Of a stretch of DNA of 25,454 nucleotides, positions 8,534 to 14,990 are shown in pieces. Numbering within the stretch: position 1 is the stretch's first letter; every line of letters begins with the position of its first letter. The notes beneath the pieces are model-generated. The model did not search any database. It had not been told where the DNA came from and saw only the letters and a program-made list of their open reading frames with translations. The position numbers and the translations under genes are program-made. Origin of the DNA: JANWHF01 sp036276235 (GTDB taxonomy: Bacteria > Planctomycetota > Phycisphaerae > Tepidisphaerales > Tepidisphaeraceae); the NCBI GenBank assembly GCA_036276235.1, contig DATBDZ010000270.1, forward strand, positions 1 to 25,454, in the 5' to 3' direction.

Positions 8534-8590
8534 GGCCGGAGTACCGGCCAAAGTCCTGGGGTACCAGGACCCACGGGTTGGAAACCCGTG
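8534..8590 (-). repeat. Triple hairpin block at the 3' end of the minus-strand gene
   Basis: There are three adjacent hairpins: GGCCGG-AGTA-CCGGCC (8534-8549), CCTGG-GGTA-CCAGG (8555-8568) and CACGGGTT-GGA-AACCCGTG (8572-8590). Read on the minus strand, the order is the same as at 8305-8344: first a CAYGGGTT stem, later a TACT-loop stem. It starts 15 bp past the stop of the gene at 8605-9999 and could terminate or protect its transcript, although no T-tract follows. Confidence 0.85.
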
Positions 8591-8604
8591 CCACATTGAA
8601 AGAC

Positions 8605-9999
8605 CTACCGCTTTACTTCCTGCAAACGTGGGTCGGTGCGATGAATAATCTCGCTGATGCCGGTTTGGTTGAAGCCTTTGAAGCCTTCGTTGCGCTCCAG
8701 GTTTTCCAAGTGCGATCCGAGCGCGCCGTGTTGGCGGAATTGATCCGCCTGTGCCTGCGTGATCTGCCCAGCCGCGAGCAGCTTTTCGATTCGTTGCGGG
8801 CGGACGGGCCAGATTTCTCCTTCGGTGAACGCCTGGCGCAGATACGGGAAATTCGTGAAGGGCTTCATCGTCTTCACGCCGGCCGACGCTTCGAGCTGCT
8901 GCTTGAGGCCGTCGAAATCGAATTGACATTCGAGATGATGCATGCCGGCTTGCAGGAACGCTTCGCCGTGCAGGGCGCACCAGAGGCCGACGGTGCCGAG
9001 TTGTTGGCGGGGCGCGAGCCCGGCGTGGGAAAAATCGCCCATCAATTCATCGGGCGACATATCCACATCGGCGAAGATGATGATCCTGGCGATCGGCTGC
9101 TCGACGATCTGCGCCCCCCAGCCCGCCTGCAGGCCGGCGTAAAAGCGCTCGCGGCCGGCGAAGCCCAGCTTCTCAAAGATCGCGATCATCGGCGCGAAAT
9201 GCTCGCGCGAGGAGCGATAGGTGTGATGATCGTGATTGGCCCAGCCGATGCCCAGACGATCCTGCCGCGCTTTTTGCACGCGGGCCGCCGTGTTGCGGCG
9301 CTGCCAATATTCGCGCTCGGCGGCAAAGAAAATGTCGCACGTGCGATCGACGCCCACATCGGTAATCGCCTGATCGATCAGCGAGCTGGCGGCGGCGAAT
9401 CCCTCGCTTTCGCGCGCCACGTCGCGCGGGCGACGGCGAAGCGCCTCGAAATGCTTGAGCACCAGCATCGCGCGCTGCGGGCTGAATTCCGGAACATCAA
9501 AGCCGGCGTAGCCATGCCGCTCGATCACCCAAAGTTCGGCGCCTTCGCTGGCATTGATTCGCGCGCGGCGGACTGGCGCAAGCGGAACGCCTTCAATTTT
9601 CTCGTCGCTGCTGATCTGCCAAACCGAAACAAAATCGGCAACCGATTCCACCTTCAGAAACAGGCGCGTGATGTTGTCGGCTCCGACGACGATCGGCGGA
9701 AAGAGCCCTTGCTCCTGCACAAAGCATTGCGCCGCGCCCGCCGCCGCGCGCGGCACATAGCCGGCCCCGCGGAATTCGTCGGCATTGGCCGCCGCGGGGG
9801 GAAGCTGAATATGATCGATCAGGTCGATCAGTCGAACGCCCGCTTCATTTTGCAGACGCTCTTTGAGCGAGCGCGTGAACGCGGATCTCGCCAAAAAATC
9901 GGCGGCGAGCCGCTTCACCAGCGCCTCGGCCTTGGGTTGTGGCGTCCATTGGAACGATTCCAGCGGATTATCGGAAACAGCGGTCGATGCGGTGGCCAT
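8605..9999 (-). CDS. Conserved-looking protein of unknown function, possibly VOC-like metalloenzyme
   Basis: This 464-residue protein starts at the ATG at 9999, preceded by AGAGGT. An upstream in-frame ATG at 10152 would add 51 residues that only translate the palindromic repeats at 10030-10146, so I reject it. I do not recognise the family by name. The product is cytoplasmic by appearance, with no signal peptide or membrane segment. Dense, conserved-looking blocks are present: RLKERLQNEAGVRLIDLIDHI near the N-terminus, NHDHHTYRSSREHF (about 253-266), EKLGF and AGWGAQIVEQP, LGTVGLWC and HGEAFLQAGMHHLE (about 340-356), then GSHLE, FKGFNQTGIS and TDPR near the end. The pattern His-rich strand, helix, (E/F)KLGF, then a strand resembles a vicinal-oxygen-chelate module. 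HDHH and HHLE are candidate metal ligands. This is inference from pattern only. It is divergent from a saccharopine-dehydrogenase-type gene, which hints at amino-acid metabolism. Confidence 0.85.
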   Translation of the reverse strand: MATASTAVSDNPLESFQWTPQPKAEALVKRLAADFLARSAFTRSLKERLQNEAGVRLIDLIDHIQLPPAAANADEFRGAGYVPRAAAGAAQCFVQEQGLFPPIVVGADNITRLFLKVESVADFVSVWQISSDEKIEGVPLAPVRRARINASEGAELWVIERHGYAGFDVPEFSPQRAMLVLKHFEALRRRPRDVARESEGFAAASSLIDQAITDVGVDRTCDIFFAAEREYWQRRNTAARVQKARQDRLGIGWANHDHHTYRSSREHFAPMIAIFEKLGFAGRERFYAGLQAGWGAQIVEQPIARIIIFADVDMSPDELMGDFSHAGLAPRQQLGTVGLWCALHGEAFLQAGMHHLECQFDFDGLKQQLEASAGVKTMKPFTNFPYLRQAFTEGEIWPVRPQRIEKLLAAGQITQAQADQFRQHGALGSHLENLERNEGFKGFNQTGISEIIHRTDPRLQEVKR

Positions 10000-10029
10000 A
10001 GGTTGACCTCTCGTCGTGTCGATAACCAT

Positions 10030-10146
10030 GTAGAGGCGAATCTCGAATTCGCCCGCGTGGGCCGCGCGAATCGGTTCGGGCAACCCGTAGGGGCGAACCT
10101 TGTGTTCGCCCGCGTGTTCGGGGACGAACCCGGCGGTCGCCCCTAC
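10030..10146. repeat. Tandem GTAG hairpins closed by CTAC
   Basis: GTAG (10030-10033) precedes the stem GGCGAAT-CTCGA-ATTCGCC (10035-10053). A second GTAG (10087-10090) precedes GGGCGAAC-CTTGT-GTTCGCCC (10091-10111). The block ends with CTAC (10143-10146) after a third, imperfect hairpin (GGGACGAACCC paired with GGTCGCCC). The first two units are direct repeats that share a GCCCGCGTG tail. The block fills most of the 185-bp divergent promoter region between the genes at 9999 and 10185. Confidence 0.88.
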
Positions 10147-10156
10147 ATACAATAAG

Positions 10157-10176
10157 TATAGTCGGTCATAAAGGAG
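10157..10176 (+). promoter_or_regulatory. -10-like box and Shine-Dalgarno of the saccharopine-dehydrogenase gene
   Basis: TATAGT (10157-10162) is a good -10 match located 11 nt after the CTAC end of the repeat block. AAGGAG (10171-10176) lies eight bases before the ATG at 10185. The expected -35 position (around 10134-10139) falls inside the repeat and is a poor match. The ribosome binding site decides the start: the GTG at 10176 is inside it and is not used. Confidence 0.45.
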
Positions 10177-10184
10177 TGCAGGGC

Positions 10185-11309
10185 ATGAATCGAGTGCTGC
10201 TATTGGGAGCGGGAAAGATCGGCGGCGCGGCGGCGCGGTTTCTCGCCGCCAGCGGGGATTACGATGTTCTTGTCGGCGATCTTGATCCGACCGCCCTGCG
10301 CCGGCTGGAAGAATACGACGGCATCCGCACGATCAGCCTCAGCGCCGGCGACGGTCCCGGCCTTCGCCGCGCGATGGCGGATCGCCAGGCGGTTATTTCC
10401 GCCTGCTCATTTCACGCCAATCCCGGCATCGCGCAGGCGGCGCTGGATTCGGGCATCAGCTATTTCGATCTGACTGAAGATCGGCAGACGACAGCGCTGA
10501 TCCGCACCCTCGCGCAATCCGCCAAGGCCGGGCAGGTCTTCATGCCGCAGTGCGGCTTGGCGCCCGGGTTCGTCTCGATCTCAGCAAATCATCTGGCGCA
10601 TCAATTTGACCGCGTCGATGAAGTGCGGCTGCGCGTCGGCGCACTGCCGCAATTTCCGACCAATGAGATGAAATATAATCTCACATGGTCCACCGATGGC
10701 CTGATCAACGAGTACGGCAACCCATGCGAAGCCGTCCACGAAGGCCGCCAGATCGAAGTGCTGCCGCTCGAGGGCCTGGAGCATTTCTCGCTCGATGGGA
10801 TCGACTACGAGGCGTTCAACACGTCCGGCGGCGTCGGCACGCTCTGCGAAACTTTTGATGGTCGCGCGCGAACCCTCAACTACAAAACCATCCGCTACCG
10901 CGGCCACCGCGATTTGATGTGCTTTCTGATGAACGAGCTGCGATTGAATGATCGCCGCGAGCTGCTGAAAGATATTCTGGAAAACGCCGTGCCGATTACG
11001 CCGCAGGATGTCGTGCTGATCTTCTGCACGGTAACGGGCTGGAAGCAAGGCCACCTGCTCCAAGTGACCGACGCCCGCAAGATCTACCACGGCGCGTTCC
11101 TGGGCGGCCAATGGAGCGCCATCCAAATCACGACAGCGGGCAGCCTGTGCGCCGTGCTCGATCTGTATTTCACCGGAAGACTTCCCGATCGCGGCTTCGT
11201 CCGCCAAGAGCAGGTCGATCTGGATGAGTTCTTAGCGAATCGCTTCGGCGCATGCTACGCAAATTCGCCGACGGAGATGCCGGTAAGGAATGGCGTGCTG
11301 GCGGAGTAA
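10185..11309 (+). CDS. Saccharopine dehydrogenase-family NAD(P) oxidoreductase
   Basis: The 374-residue protein starts at the ATG behind AAGGAG. It opens with a Rossmann nucleotide-binding motif, VLLLGAGKIGG (residues 4-14, GxGxxG), followed by an acidic DLD at the end of the second strand. MPQCGLAPGFVSI, near residue 125, is typical of the saccharopine dehydrogenase/lysine 6-dehydrogenase group, as is the catalytic-domain layout. At about 375 residues it is closer in length to lysine 6-dehydrogenase and carboxynorspermidine-type enzymes than to full saccharopine reductases (about 450). The substrate cannot be fixed from sequence. It is divergent from an unknown gene across a repeat-filled 185-bp spacer. 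It converges on htpG with only 5 bp between the stops and no terminator hairpin in the gap. Confidence 0.9.
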   Translation: MNRVLLLGAGKIGGAAARFLAASGDYDVLVGDLDPTALRRLEEYDGIRTISLSAGDGPGLRRAMADRQAVISACSFHANPGIAQAALDSGISYFDLTEDRQTTALIRTLAQSAKAGQVFMPQCGLAPGFVSISANHLAHQFDRVDEVRLRVGALPQFPTNEMKYNLTWSTDGLINEYGNPCEAVHEGRQIEVLPLEGLEHFSLDGIDYEAFNTSGGVGTLCETFDGRARTLNYKTIRYRGHRDLMCFLMNELRLNDRRELLKDILENAVPITPQDVVLIFCTVTGWKQGHLLQVTDARKIYHGAFLGGQWSAIQITTAGSLCAVLDLYFTGRLPDRGFVRQEQVDLDEFLANRFGACYANSPTEMPVRNGVLAE

Positions 11310-11314
11310 TTCTC

Positions 11315-13183
11315 TTACTTCTGCGCCGCGATCAGCTCATTCACTCTCTTCGCAAAACCCGCGGGATCCATGATCTTTGATCCTTCCGCAATGACCGCCT
11401 GGTCATACAGAAGCCGACCGAACGCCTCGATGCGCGGATCGGATCCGTTTTTCTCGGCGATCGTCCGCAGCGTTTGCACTGCCGCATGATCGGGATTGAG
11501 TTCGAGGATGCGCTTGGAGTTGGGAATCTCCTCGCCGCGGCCCATGCGTTGGAGAAGCCGTTCCATATGCGCGCCCATCGCGCCTTCGTCGGCGACCAGA
11601 CACGCGGCGCTCTCCTTCAGCCGGTCGGTCAAGCGAATGTCCTTCACCTGATCCAGCTTGCCCTTGAGCGTTTCCAGCAGCTTGCCAAACTGCTTTTGCT
11701 GCTCCTTGAGCGTGTCGGACTCGGCGGCGGCATCCACGCGATCGACCGCTTTCAGATTCTTGTCTTTGTATTTGCCCAGCGACGCCACGAGATATTCATC
11801 CACCGGATCGGTCAGCAGCAGGACTTCCTGGCCCTTGGCCTTGAATGACTCGACATAAGGCGAGTTCTCCAGCATCGCGCGATTTTCGCCGACGAGATAG
11901 AAGATCTCATTCTGATCGGACGACATGTGGCCAATATAATCGGCCAGCGTCGTGAACTTTCCGGCTTCGGTCTTGGTCGATTCCAGCAGCAGCAGATCGG
12001 CCAGCCGCTCGCGGTTGGACCAATCCTGGCCGACGCCTTCCTTCAGATACTGGCCGAATTCCTTGTAAAACTTCAGATACGTTTCGTATTCGCCGCTCTT
12101 GGTTTCCTCGAGCGTTTTGAGGATTCGGTTGACCAGGTTCGAGCGGATCTTGGCCAATAGCGGATTATGCTGGAGCGTTTCGCGCGAGACGTTGAGCGGC
12201 AAATCCGCGGAGTCCACGACGCCCTTGACGAACCGCATGTAAGGCGGTGCCAGCTCTTCACATTCATGCGTGATGAGCACCCGCCGCACATACAGATCGA
12301 TGCTCGATTTTTTCTCCGGCCCGGCCATCCAATCCACGCCGCGATGCGATGGAATGAACAGCAACGCGCGAAACTCCGTCGCCCCCTCGGCGGCCAGATG
12401 AATTGTCTTGAGCGGATCTTCCGAATCGCGCGAAAGCTGCTTGAAGAACTGGTTGTATTCCTCAGGCTTTACTTCGTTCTTTGGCCGCAGCCAAATCGCT
12501 TCGCGCGAGTTGAGCGTTTCGGCTTTTTCCTTTTCGCCGACGAGGATGATCGGATGGGCAATGAAATCGGAATATCGCTTGATCGTTTCGCGGATGCGCC
12601 ATTCGCCGAGGAATTCCTTGGCGTCTTCGCGAAGGTGGAGGATGACATCCGTCCCACGGGTCGGCTTTTCGGTCGGCTCGACGCTGAATTCTCCCTGCCC
12701 GTCTGATTCCCATTTGACGGCTTCATCGCCGCCAGCGCCCGCCGGGCGAGAGATGACGGTCACGCGGTCGGCGACCATATACGAACTGTAAAACCCGACG
12801 CCGAACTGCCCGATCAGCTCCGGTCGCTCCTGCGCGTCCGCCTGCTGCAGGCTGCGGAGAAACTCGCGCGTGCCCGAGCGGGCGATGGTGCCGAGGTTGG
12901 AGACGATCGCCTCGCGCGACATGCCGATGCCGTTGTCGGAGATTGTAAGCGTGTTGGCTTTCTCATCGGCGATGAGCCGAATCTTGAAATCCGAATCTCC
13001 GGCCAAAAGCTGCGGGTCTTTGAGCGCTTCGAACCGCAGCTTATCAATCGCGTCGGCGGCGTTGCTGATCAACTCCCGAAGAAAGATCTCCTTCTTCGTG
13101 TACAGCGAGTGAATAATCAGATCCAGAAGCTGCTTGAGCTCTGTTTTGAATTCCATTTTTTGGGGCGCGGTTTCAGTGGTCAT
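11315..13183 (-). CDS. htpG: Molecular chaperone HtpG (bacterial Hsp90)
   Basis: This ATP-dependent cytosolic chaperone is 622 residues, the usual length for HtpG. The GHKL ATPase domain shows ELISNAADAIDKLRFEAL, ISDNGIGM, GTIARSGT and the lid motif GQFGVGFYSSYMVA. The middle domain has the VDSADLPLNVSRE motif (spelled the same way here) and RVLITHECEELAPPY. The start at 13183 is chosen because AAGGA stands seven bases before it. A longer frame from 13213 would add ten unlikely residues. Neither CIRCE nor a clear heat-shock sigma box is visible upstream, only a sigma-70-like promoter at 13266-13295. Confidence 0.97.
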   Translation of the reverse strand: MTTETAPQKMEFKTELKQLLDLIIHSLYTKKEIFLRELISNAADAIDKLRFEALKDPQLLAGDSDFKIRLIADEKANTLTISDNGIGMSREAIVSNLGTIARSGTREFLRSLQQADAQERPELIGQFGVGFYSSYMVADRVTVISRPAGAGGDEAVKWESDGQGEFSVEPTEKPTRGTDVILHLREDAKEFLGEWRIRETIKRYSDFIAHPIILVGEKEKAETLNSREAIWLRPKNEVKPEEYNQFFKQLSRDSEDPLKTIHLAAEGATEFRALLFIPSHRGVDWMAGPEKKSSIDLYVRRVLITHECEELAPPYMRFVKGVVDSADLPLNVSRETLQHNPLLAKIRSNLVNRILKTLEETKSGEYETYLKFYKEFGQYLKEGVGQDWSNRERLADLLLLESTKTEAGKFTTLADYIGHMSSDQNEIFYLVGENRAMLENSPYVESFKAKGQEVLLLTDPVDEYLVASLGKYKDKNLKAVDRVDAAAESDTLKEQQKQFGKLLETLKGKLDQVKDIRLTDRLKESAACLVADEGAMGAHMERLLQRMGRGEEIPNSKRILELNPDHAAVQTLRTIAEKNGSDPRIEAFGRLLYDQAVIAEGSKIMDPAGFAKRVNELIAAQK

Positions 13184-13265
13184 GAGTGAGTCCTTGTCGC
13201 GGAGGTTCATCAAAACGCGTGCCGTGATGCGATTGCGCTTAACTGCCTGATCCTCAGTAACTTGT

Positions 13266-13295
13266 AGTTTATGCGATTCTCGCCTGAACTGTCAG
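13266..13295 (-). promoter_or_regulatory. Possible htpG promoter
   Basis: On the minus strand CTGACA (13290-13295) is followed after 18 nt by TAAACT (13266-13271), about 80 bp upstream of the htpG ATG. The -35 box differs from TTGACA at one position and the -10 box matches at four of six. The rest of the 293-bp spacer shows nothing else apart from a repeat remnant. Confidence 0.4.
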
Positions 13296-13397
13296 CTTGG
13301 CAGCCAACGAGAGTTGTGGCGGCAACCTGGGCGGGCGGTTGGAGGTTGATTTTTCGGGCAGTGGGTCAGTTTGAAGTCATCGGTGGGTGCCACAGGT

Positions 13398-13425
13398 CGG
13401 ATACCTCGGCGTAACTCAGCATGAC
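13398..13425. repeat. Remnant of a family 1 arm
   Basis: CTCAGCATGAC (13415-13425), preceded by GGATACCTC, resembles the right end of the 76-nt repeat (GGAGTACCTCAGCATGAC) with an internal duplication. The complementary left arm is missing. It lies upstream of the small membrane protein gene. Confidence 0.5.
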
Positions 13426-13476
13426 GGTCCTTCGCTCCAAGTTCCAGAAATGTGTCAGGCTGTTTGGGTCTTTCGC

Positions 13477-13962
13477 ATGCGCCGCTTTCGTCACATCTTC
13501 CTGAATCTTGCCGGCGTGATGTCTGCATTCCTGTTCATCGCGACGATCATTCTCTGGGCTCGCAGCTATCGCCACCCCCGCTCGGCCGGCGAGGCCGATT
13601 CTGTGGATTTCACTTATACCGATCCGCTGTATTGGCTGATCAGCAATCCCGGCCGCCTCACGTTTTGCCGCCAGGTCGGCAAGGATTGGCCAAGCCCGCA
13701 ACGCCAATTTGAATTCCTCGGCCTCGAATTCGCCCGCGGATCGAATGGAAAAAGCTCGCTGATCAACCTGCTGATCCCCTACTGGATGCTCTCGCTGGCG
13801 ACAGCAATGCTTCCAGCCCAACGCCTTTCCGCATGGCGAGTGGCGCGCCGCGCCCGACAACGCAAACGCCTCGGGCTCTGCACCAGATGCGGCTACGACT
13901 TGCGCGCTTCGTCCGGAAGGTGTCCCGAATGCGGCGCGATCCCCGAACAGACGGCGGGATAA
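13477..13962 (+). CDS. Small membrane protein with C-terminal zinc ribbon
   Basis: This 161-residue protein has an N-terminal membrane segment (about residues 6-28, IFLNLAGVMSAFLFIATIIL), a central extracytoplasmic part and a second hydrophobic segment (LLIPYWMLSLATAML, about 100-118). A basic stretch follows, then a four-cysteine zinc ribbon, CTRCGYDLRASSGRCPECG (about 135-153). Small membrane proteins ending in CxxCGYDLR-CPECG are frequent in planctomycetes, but their function is unknown. The ATG at 13477 directly precedes the basic and hydrophobic start. Upstream ATGs (13450, 13387) would add sequence that overlaps a repeat remnant. The ribosome binding site is weak. The gene's last codons form part of a GCGGGAT hairpin. 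Confidence 0.8.
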   Translation: MRRFRHIFLNLAGVMSAFLFIATIILWARSYRHPRSAGEADSVDFTYTDPLYWLISNPGRLTFCRQVGKDWPSPQRQFEFLGLEFARGSNGKSSLINLLIPYWMLSLATAMLPAQRLSAWRVARRARQRKRLGLCTRCGYDLRASSGRCPECGAIPEQTAG

Positions 13963-14019
13963 ATCCCCGCTGTACGCGGGTATCTGATTTAGCGCAACGT
14001 AGCGCGGGATTTATCCCGC
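13954..14019. repeat. GCGGGAT hairpin pair, one GTAG-headed
   Basis: GCGGGAT-AA-ATCCCcGC (from 13954) overlaps the stop codon of the zinc-ribbon gene. GTAG (13999-14002) precedes GCGGGAT-TT-ATCCCGC (14004-14019). The two are also inverted relative to each other, so a larger stem can form. It may act as the 3' end of the upstream transcript. Confidence 0.8.
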
Positions 14020-14033
14020 CGATCTTTCGTGTC

Positions 14034-14059
14034 CCCTCCTCCGGTACTCCGGGGGAGGG
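14034..14059. repeat. Strong TACT-loop hairpin
   Basis: An 11-bp stem (14034-14044 with 14049-14059, one T.G wobble) closes on the loop TACT, within CCGG-TACT-CCGG. There is no T-tract. Its loop is the same as in the hairpins at 8329-8344, 8534-8549 and the family 2 elements, although the stems differ. Confidence 0.8.
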
Positions 14060-14173
14060 TTAGGGTGGGGGCTTCTTCGCGAACGGCGCTCCGCTATTAG
14101 TTTGACCAGAGGGAAATCGTTGACGATCGCGCACGGTTATAATTGAAGCGATTGGCCATCAGGAACATCACCG

Positions 14174-14557
14174 ATGTGCAATGGAACCTGGGTTTGCTTT
14201 CCCTGCCGCGCGACCGTCCGCCGTCCATCATGGCGGCACGCAACCGATGTGCGCCCATGGCTGATCGGAAGCACCAGCGTTGGCCGCGTGCGCTGTCCGC
14301 ATTGTGCCAAGCTTTGTCAGTTCATCGGCCCGACAATCAAAGTGCCGCCCAAGCGAGATGCCCGAGCCTGGCGGCGATTTCAAGAGAGAATTGTGCGACT
14401 CGGGATCGAGGCACTCGACGAGCGATACAAGAAGTCGGTGCGCCGCCGGCACGAGCTTGAGAAGCGCATCGTCGAATTGAAGACGCGCCCGCAGAGCGTC
14501 GGCATGCGACGGCTTATCGCGAAGGTACAAGAAGAACTTCGCGATGACGCTTCGTAG
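14174..14557 (+). CDS. Small zinc-ribbon protein, unknown function
   Basis: The product has 127 residues. Two cysteine pairs, CFPC (residues 8-11) and CPHC with a third Cys four residues on (about 42-49), suggest one zinc site. The C-terminal half is basic and helical (RRFQERIVRLGIEALDE, RRRHELEKRIVEL), perhaps a short coiled coil. I do not recognise the family. The ATG at 14174 has only a weak AGGAAC before it. TATAAT at 14138-14143 is a possible -10 box without a convincing -35. The TAG stop is part of the GTAG that opens the palindromic element at 14554-14620. The coding assignment is plausible but rests on the cysteine pattern and length. Confidence 0.55.
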   Translation: MCNGTWVCFPCRATVRRPSWRHATDVRPWLIGSTSVGRVRCPHCAKLCQFIGPTIKVPPKRDARAWRRFQERIVRLGIEALDERYKKSVRRRHELEKRIVELKTRPQSVGMRRLIAKVQEELRDDAS

Positions 14558-14620
14558 GGCGCGCTTTAGCGCACGCGGATGCGTTGACGCGCCCAGAGAC
14601 TCCGAGCGTACGCCCCCTAC
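14554..14620. repeat. GTAG...CTAC element between two convergent genes
   Basis: GTAG (14554-14557) precedes a GCGC-TTTA-GCGC hairpin, and the element ends in CTAC (14617-14620) behind GTACGCCCC. The TAG inside each GTAG end is the stop codon of a flanking gene: 14555-14557 for the plus-strand zinc-ribbon gene, and 14617-14619 for the minus-strand STAS gene. Confidence 0.82.
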
Positions 14621-14973
14621 CCCATCGCCGCATCCACGCTGTCGGCGAATTGAAATAGTCGATCCAGCCGCGTGATTGCGAAGACTTGCCGCAGGCTGGG
14701 TTGAGCGGCGGCGAGCTTGAGCGTCTGCTGCCGTGATTTGCATTTGCTTGCCATCTGCACCAGCAGGCCCAGGCCCATGCTCGGGATGAATGACACCTGG
14801 CTCAGATCGAGCACCACCAGCGAGATTTTGGCGTCGGCCGCGGCGGCTTCGTCGATCATCCGGCCGACTGTCTTGAGCAATTCATCATCCAACAATTTCA
14901 TCGGCATGCGCGCGATCAGGGTCTGCCCGTTCTTCTCAATGCTCGGCGATGCTTCGCCGGTTTGCTGTGTCAT
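14617..14973 (-). CDS. STAS-domain protein (anti-sigma factor antagonist-like)
   Basis: This single-domain STAS protein has 118 residues and covers nearly the whole SpoIIAA/RsbV fold. The core VVLDLSQVSFIPSMGLGLL (about residues 53-71) matches the family pattern around the regulatory serine. The usual D-[ST]-[ST]-G reads P-S-M-G, so one serine (Ser65) remains and the preceding Asp is lost. Such proteins typically bind a partner kinase or anti-sigma factor in a phosphorylation-dependent way. No partner kinase is in the window. The start at 14973 is set by GGAGG six bases upstream. It follows the PilT-type gene after 17 nt and is likely co-transcribed with it, so it may act in surface motility or its control (inference). 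Confidence 0.87.
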   Translation of the reverse strand: MTQQTGEASPSIEKNGQTLIARMPMKLLDDELLKTVGRMIDEAAAADAKISLVVLDLSQVSFIPSMGLGLLVQMASKCKSRQQTLKLAAAQPSLRQVFAITRLDRLFQFADSVDAAMG

Positions 14974-14990
14974 CGCATACCTCCGCCGAT

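Larger units (their letters stand above)
8128..8604. other. 477-bp spacer filled with palindromes
   Basis: No gene is seen in this spacer between the start of the DUF1549/DUF1553 gene and the stop of the next minus-strand gene. It holds a possible promoter for the operon (8217-8245), then three palindromic blocks listed separately: 8305-8344, 8389-8466 and 8534-8590. The two outer blocks are built from the same modules in opposite orientation around the central 76-nt inverted repeat. Confidence 0.7.

Noticed and set aside
8534..8590. Rho-independent terminator for the unknown gene
   Set aside because: The stems are strong but no T-tract follows on the minus strand. It is listed as a repeat with a possible 3'-end role.
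8605..9999. Identification as DUF1338/2-oxoadipate dioxygenase
   Set aside because: The VOC-like pattern and the saccharopine-dehydrogenase neighbour are suggestive, but the family motifs I know from DUF1338 (YdcJ/HglS) do not align.
10000..10152. N-terminal 51-residue extension of the unknown gene
   Set aside because: It only translates the GTAG repeat block, and a good ribosome binding site precedes the internal ATG at 9999.
8524..10155. Long plus-strand open frame (543 codons) opposite the unknown gene
   Set aside because: It mirrors the minus-strand gene almost exactly, its product is Arg-rich with no motifs, and it starts and ends in repeats. It is a high-GC shadow.
13184..13386. CIRCE or heat-shock operator upstream of htpG
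   Set aside because: No TTAGCACTC/GAGTGCTAA inverted repeat or convincing heat-shock sigma box is present.
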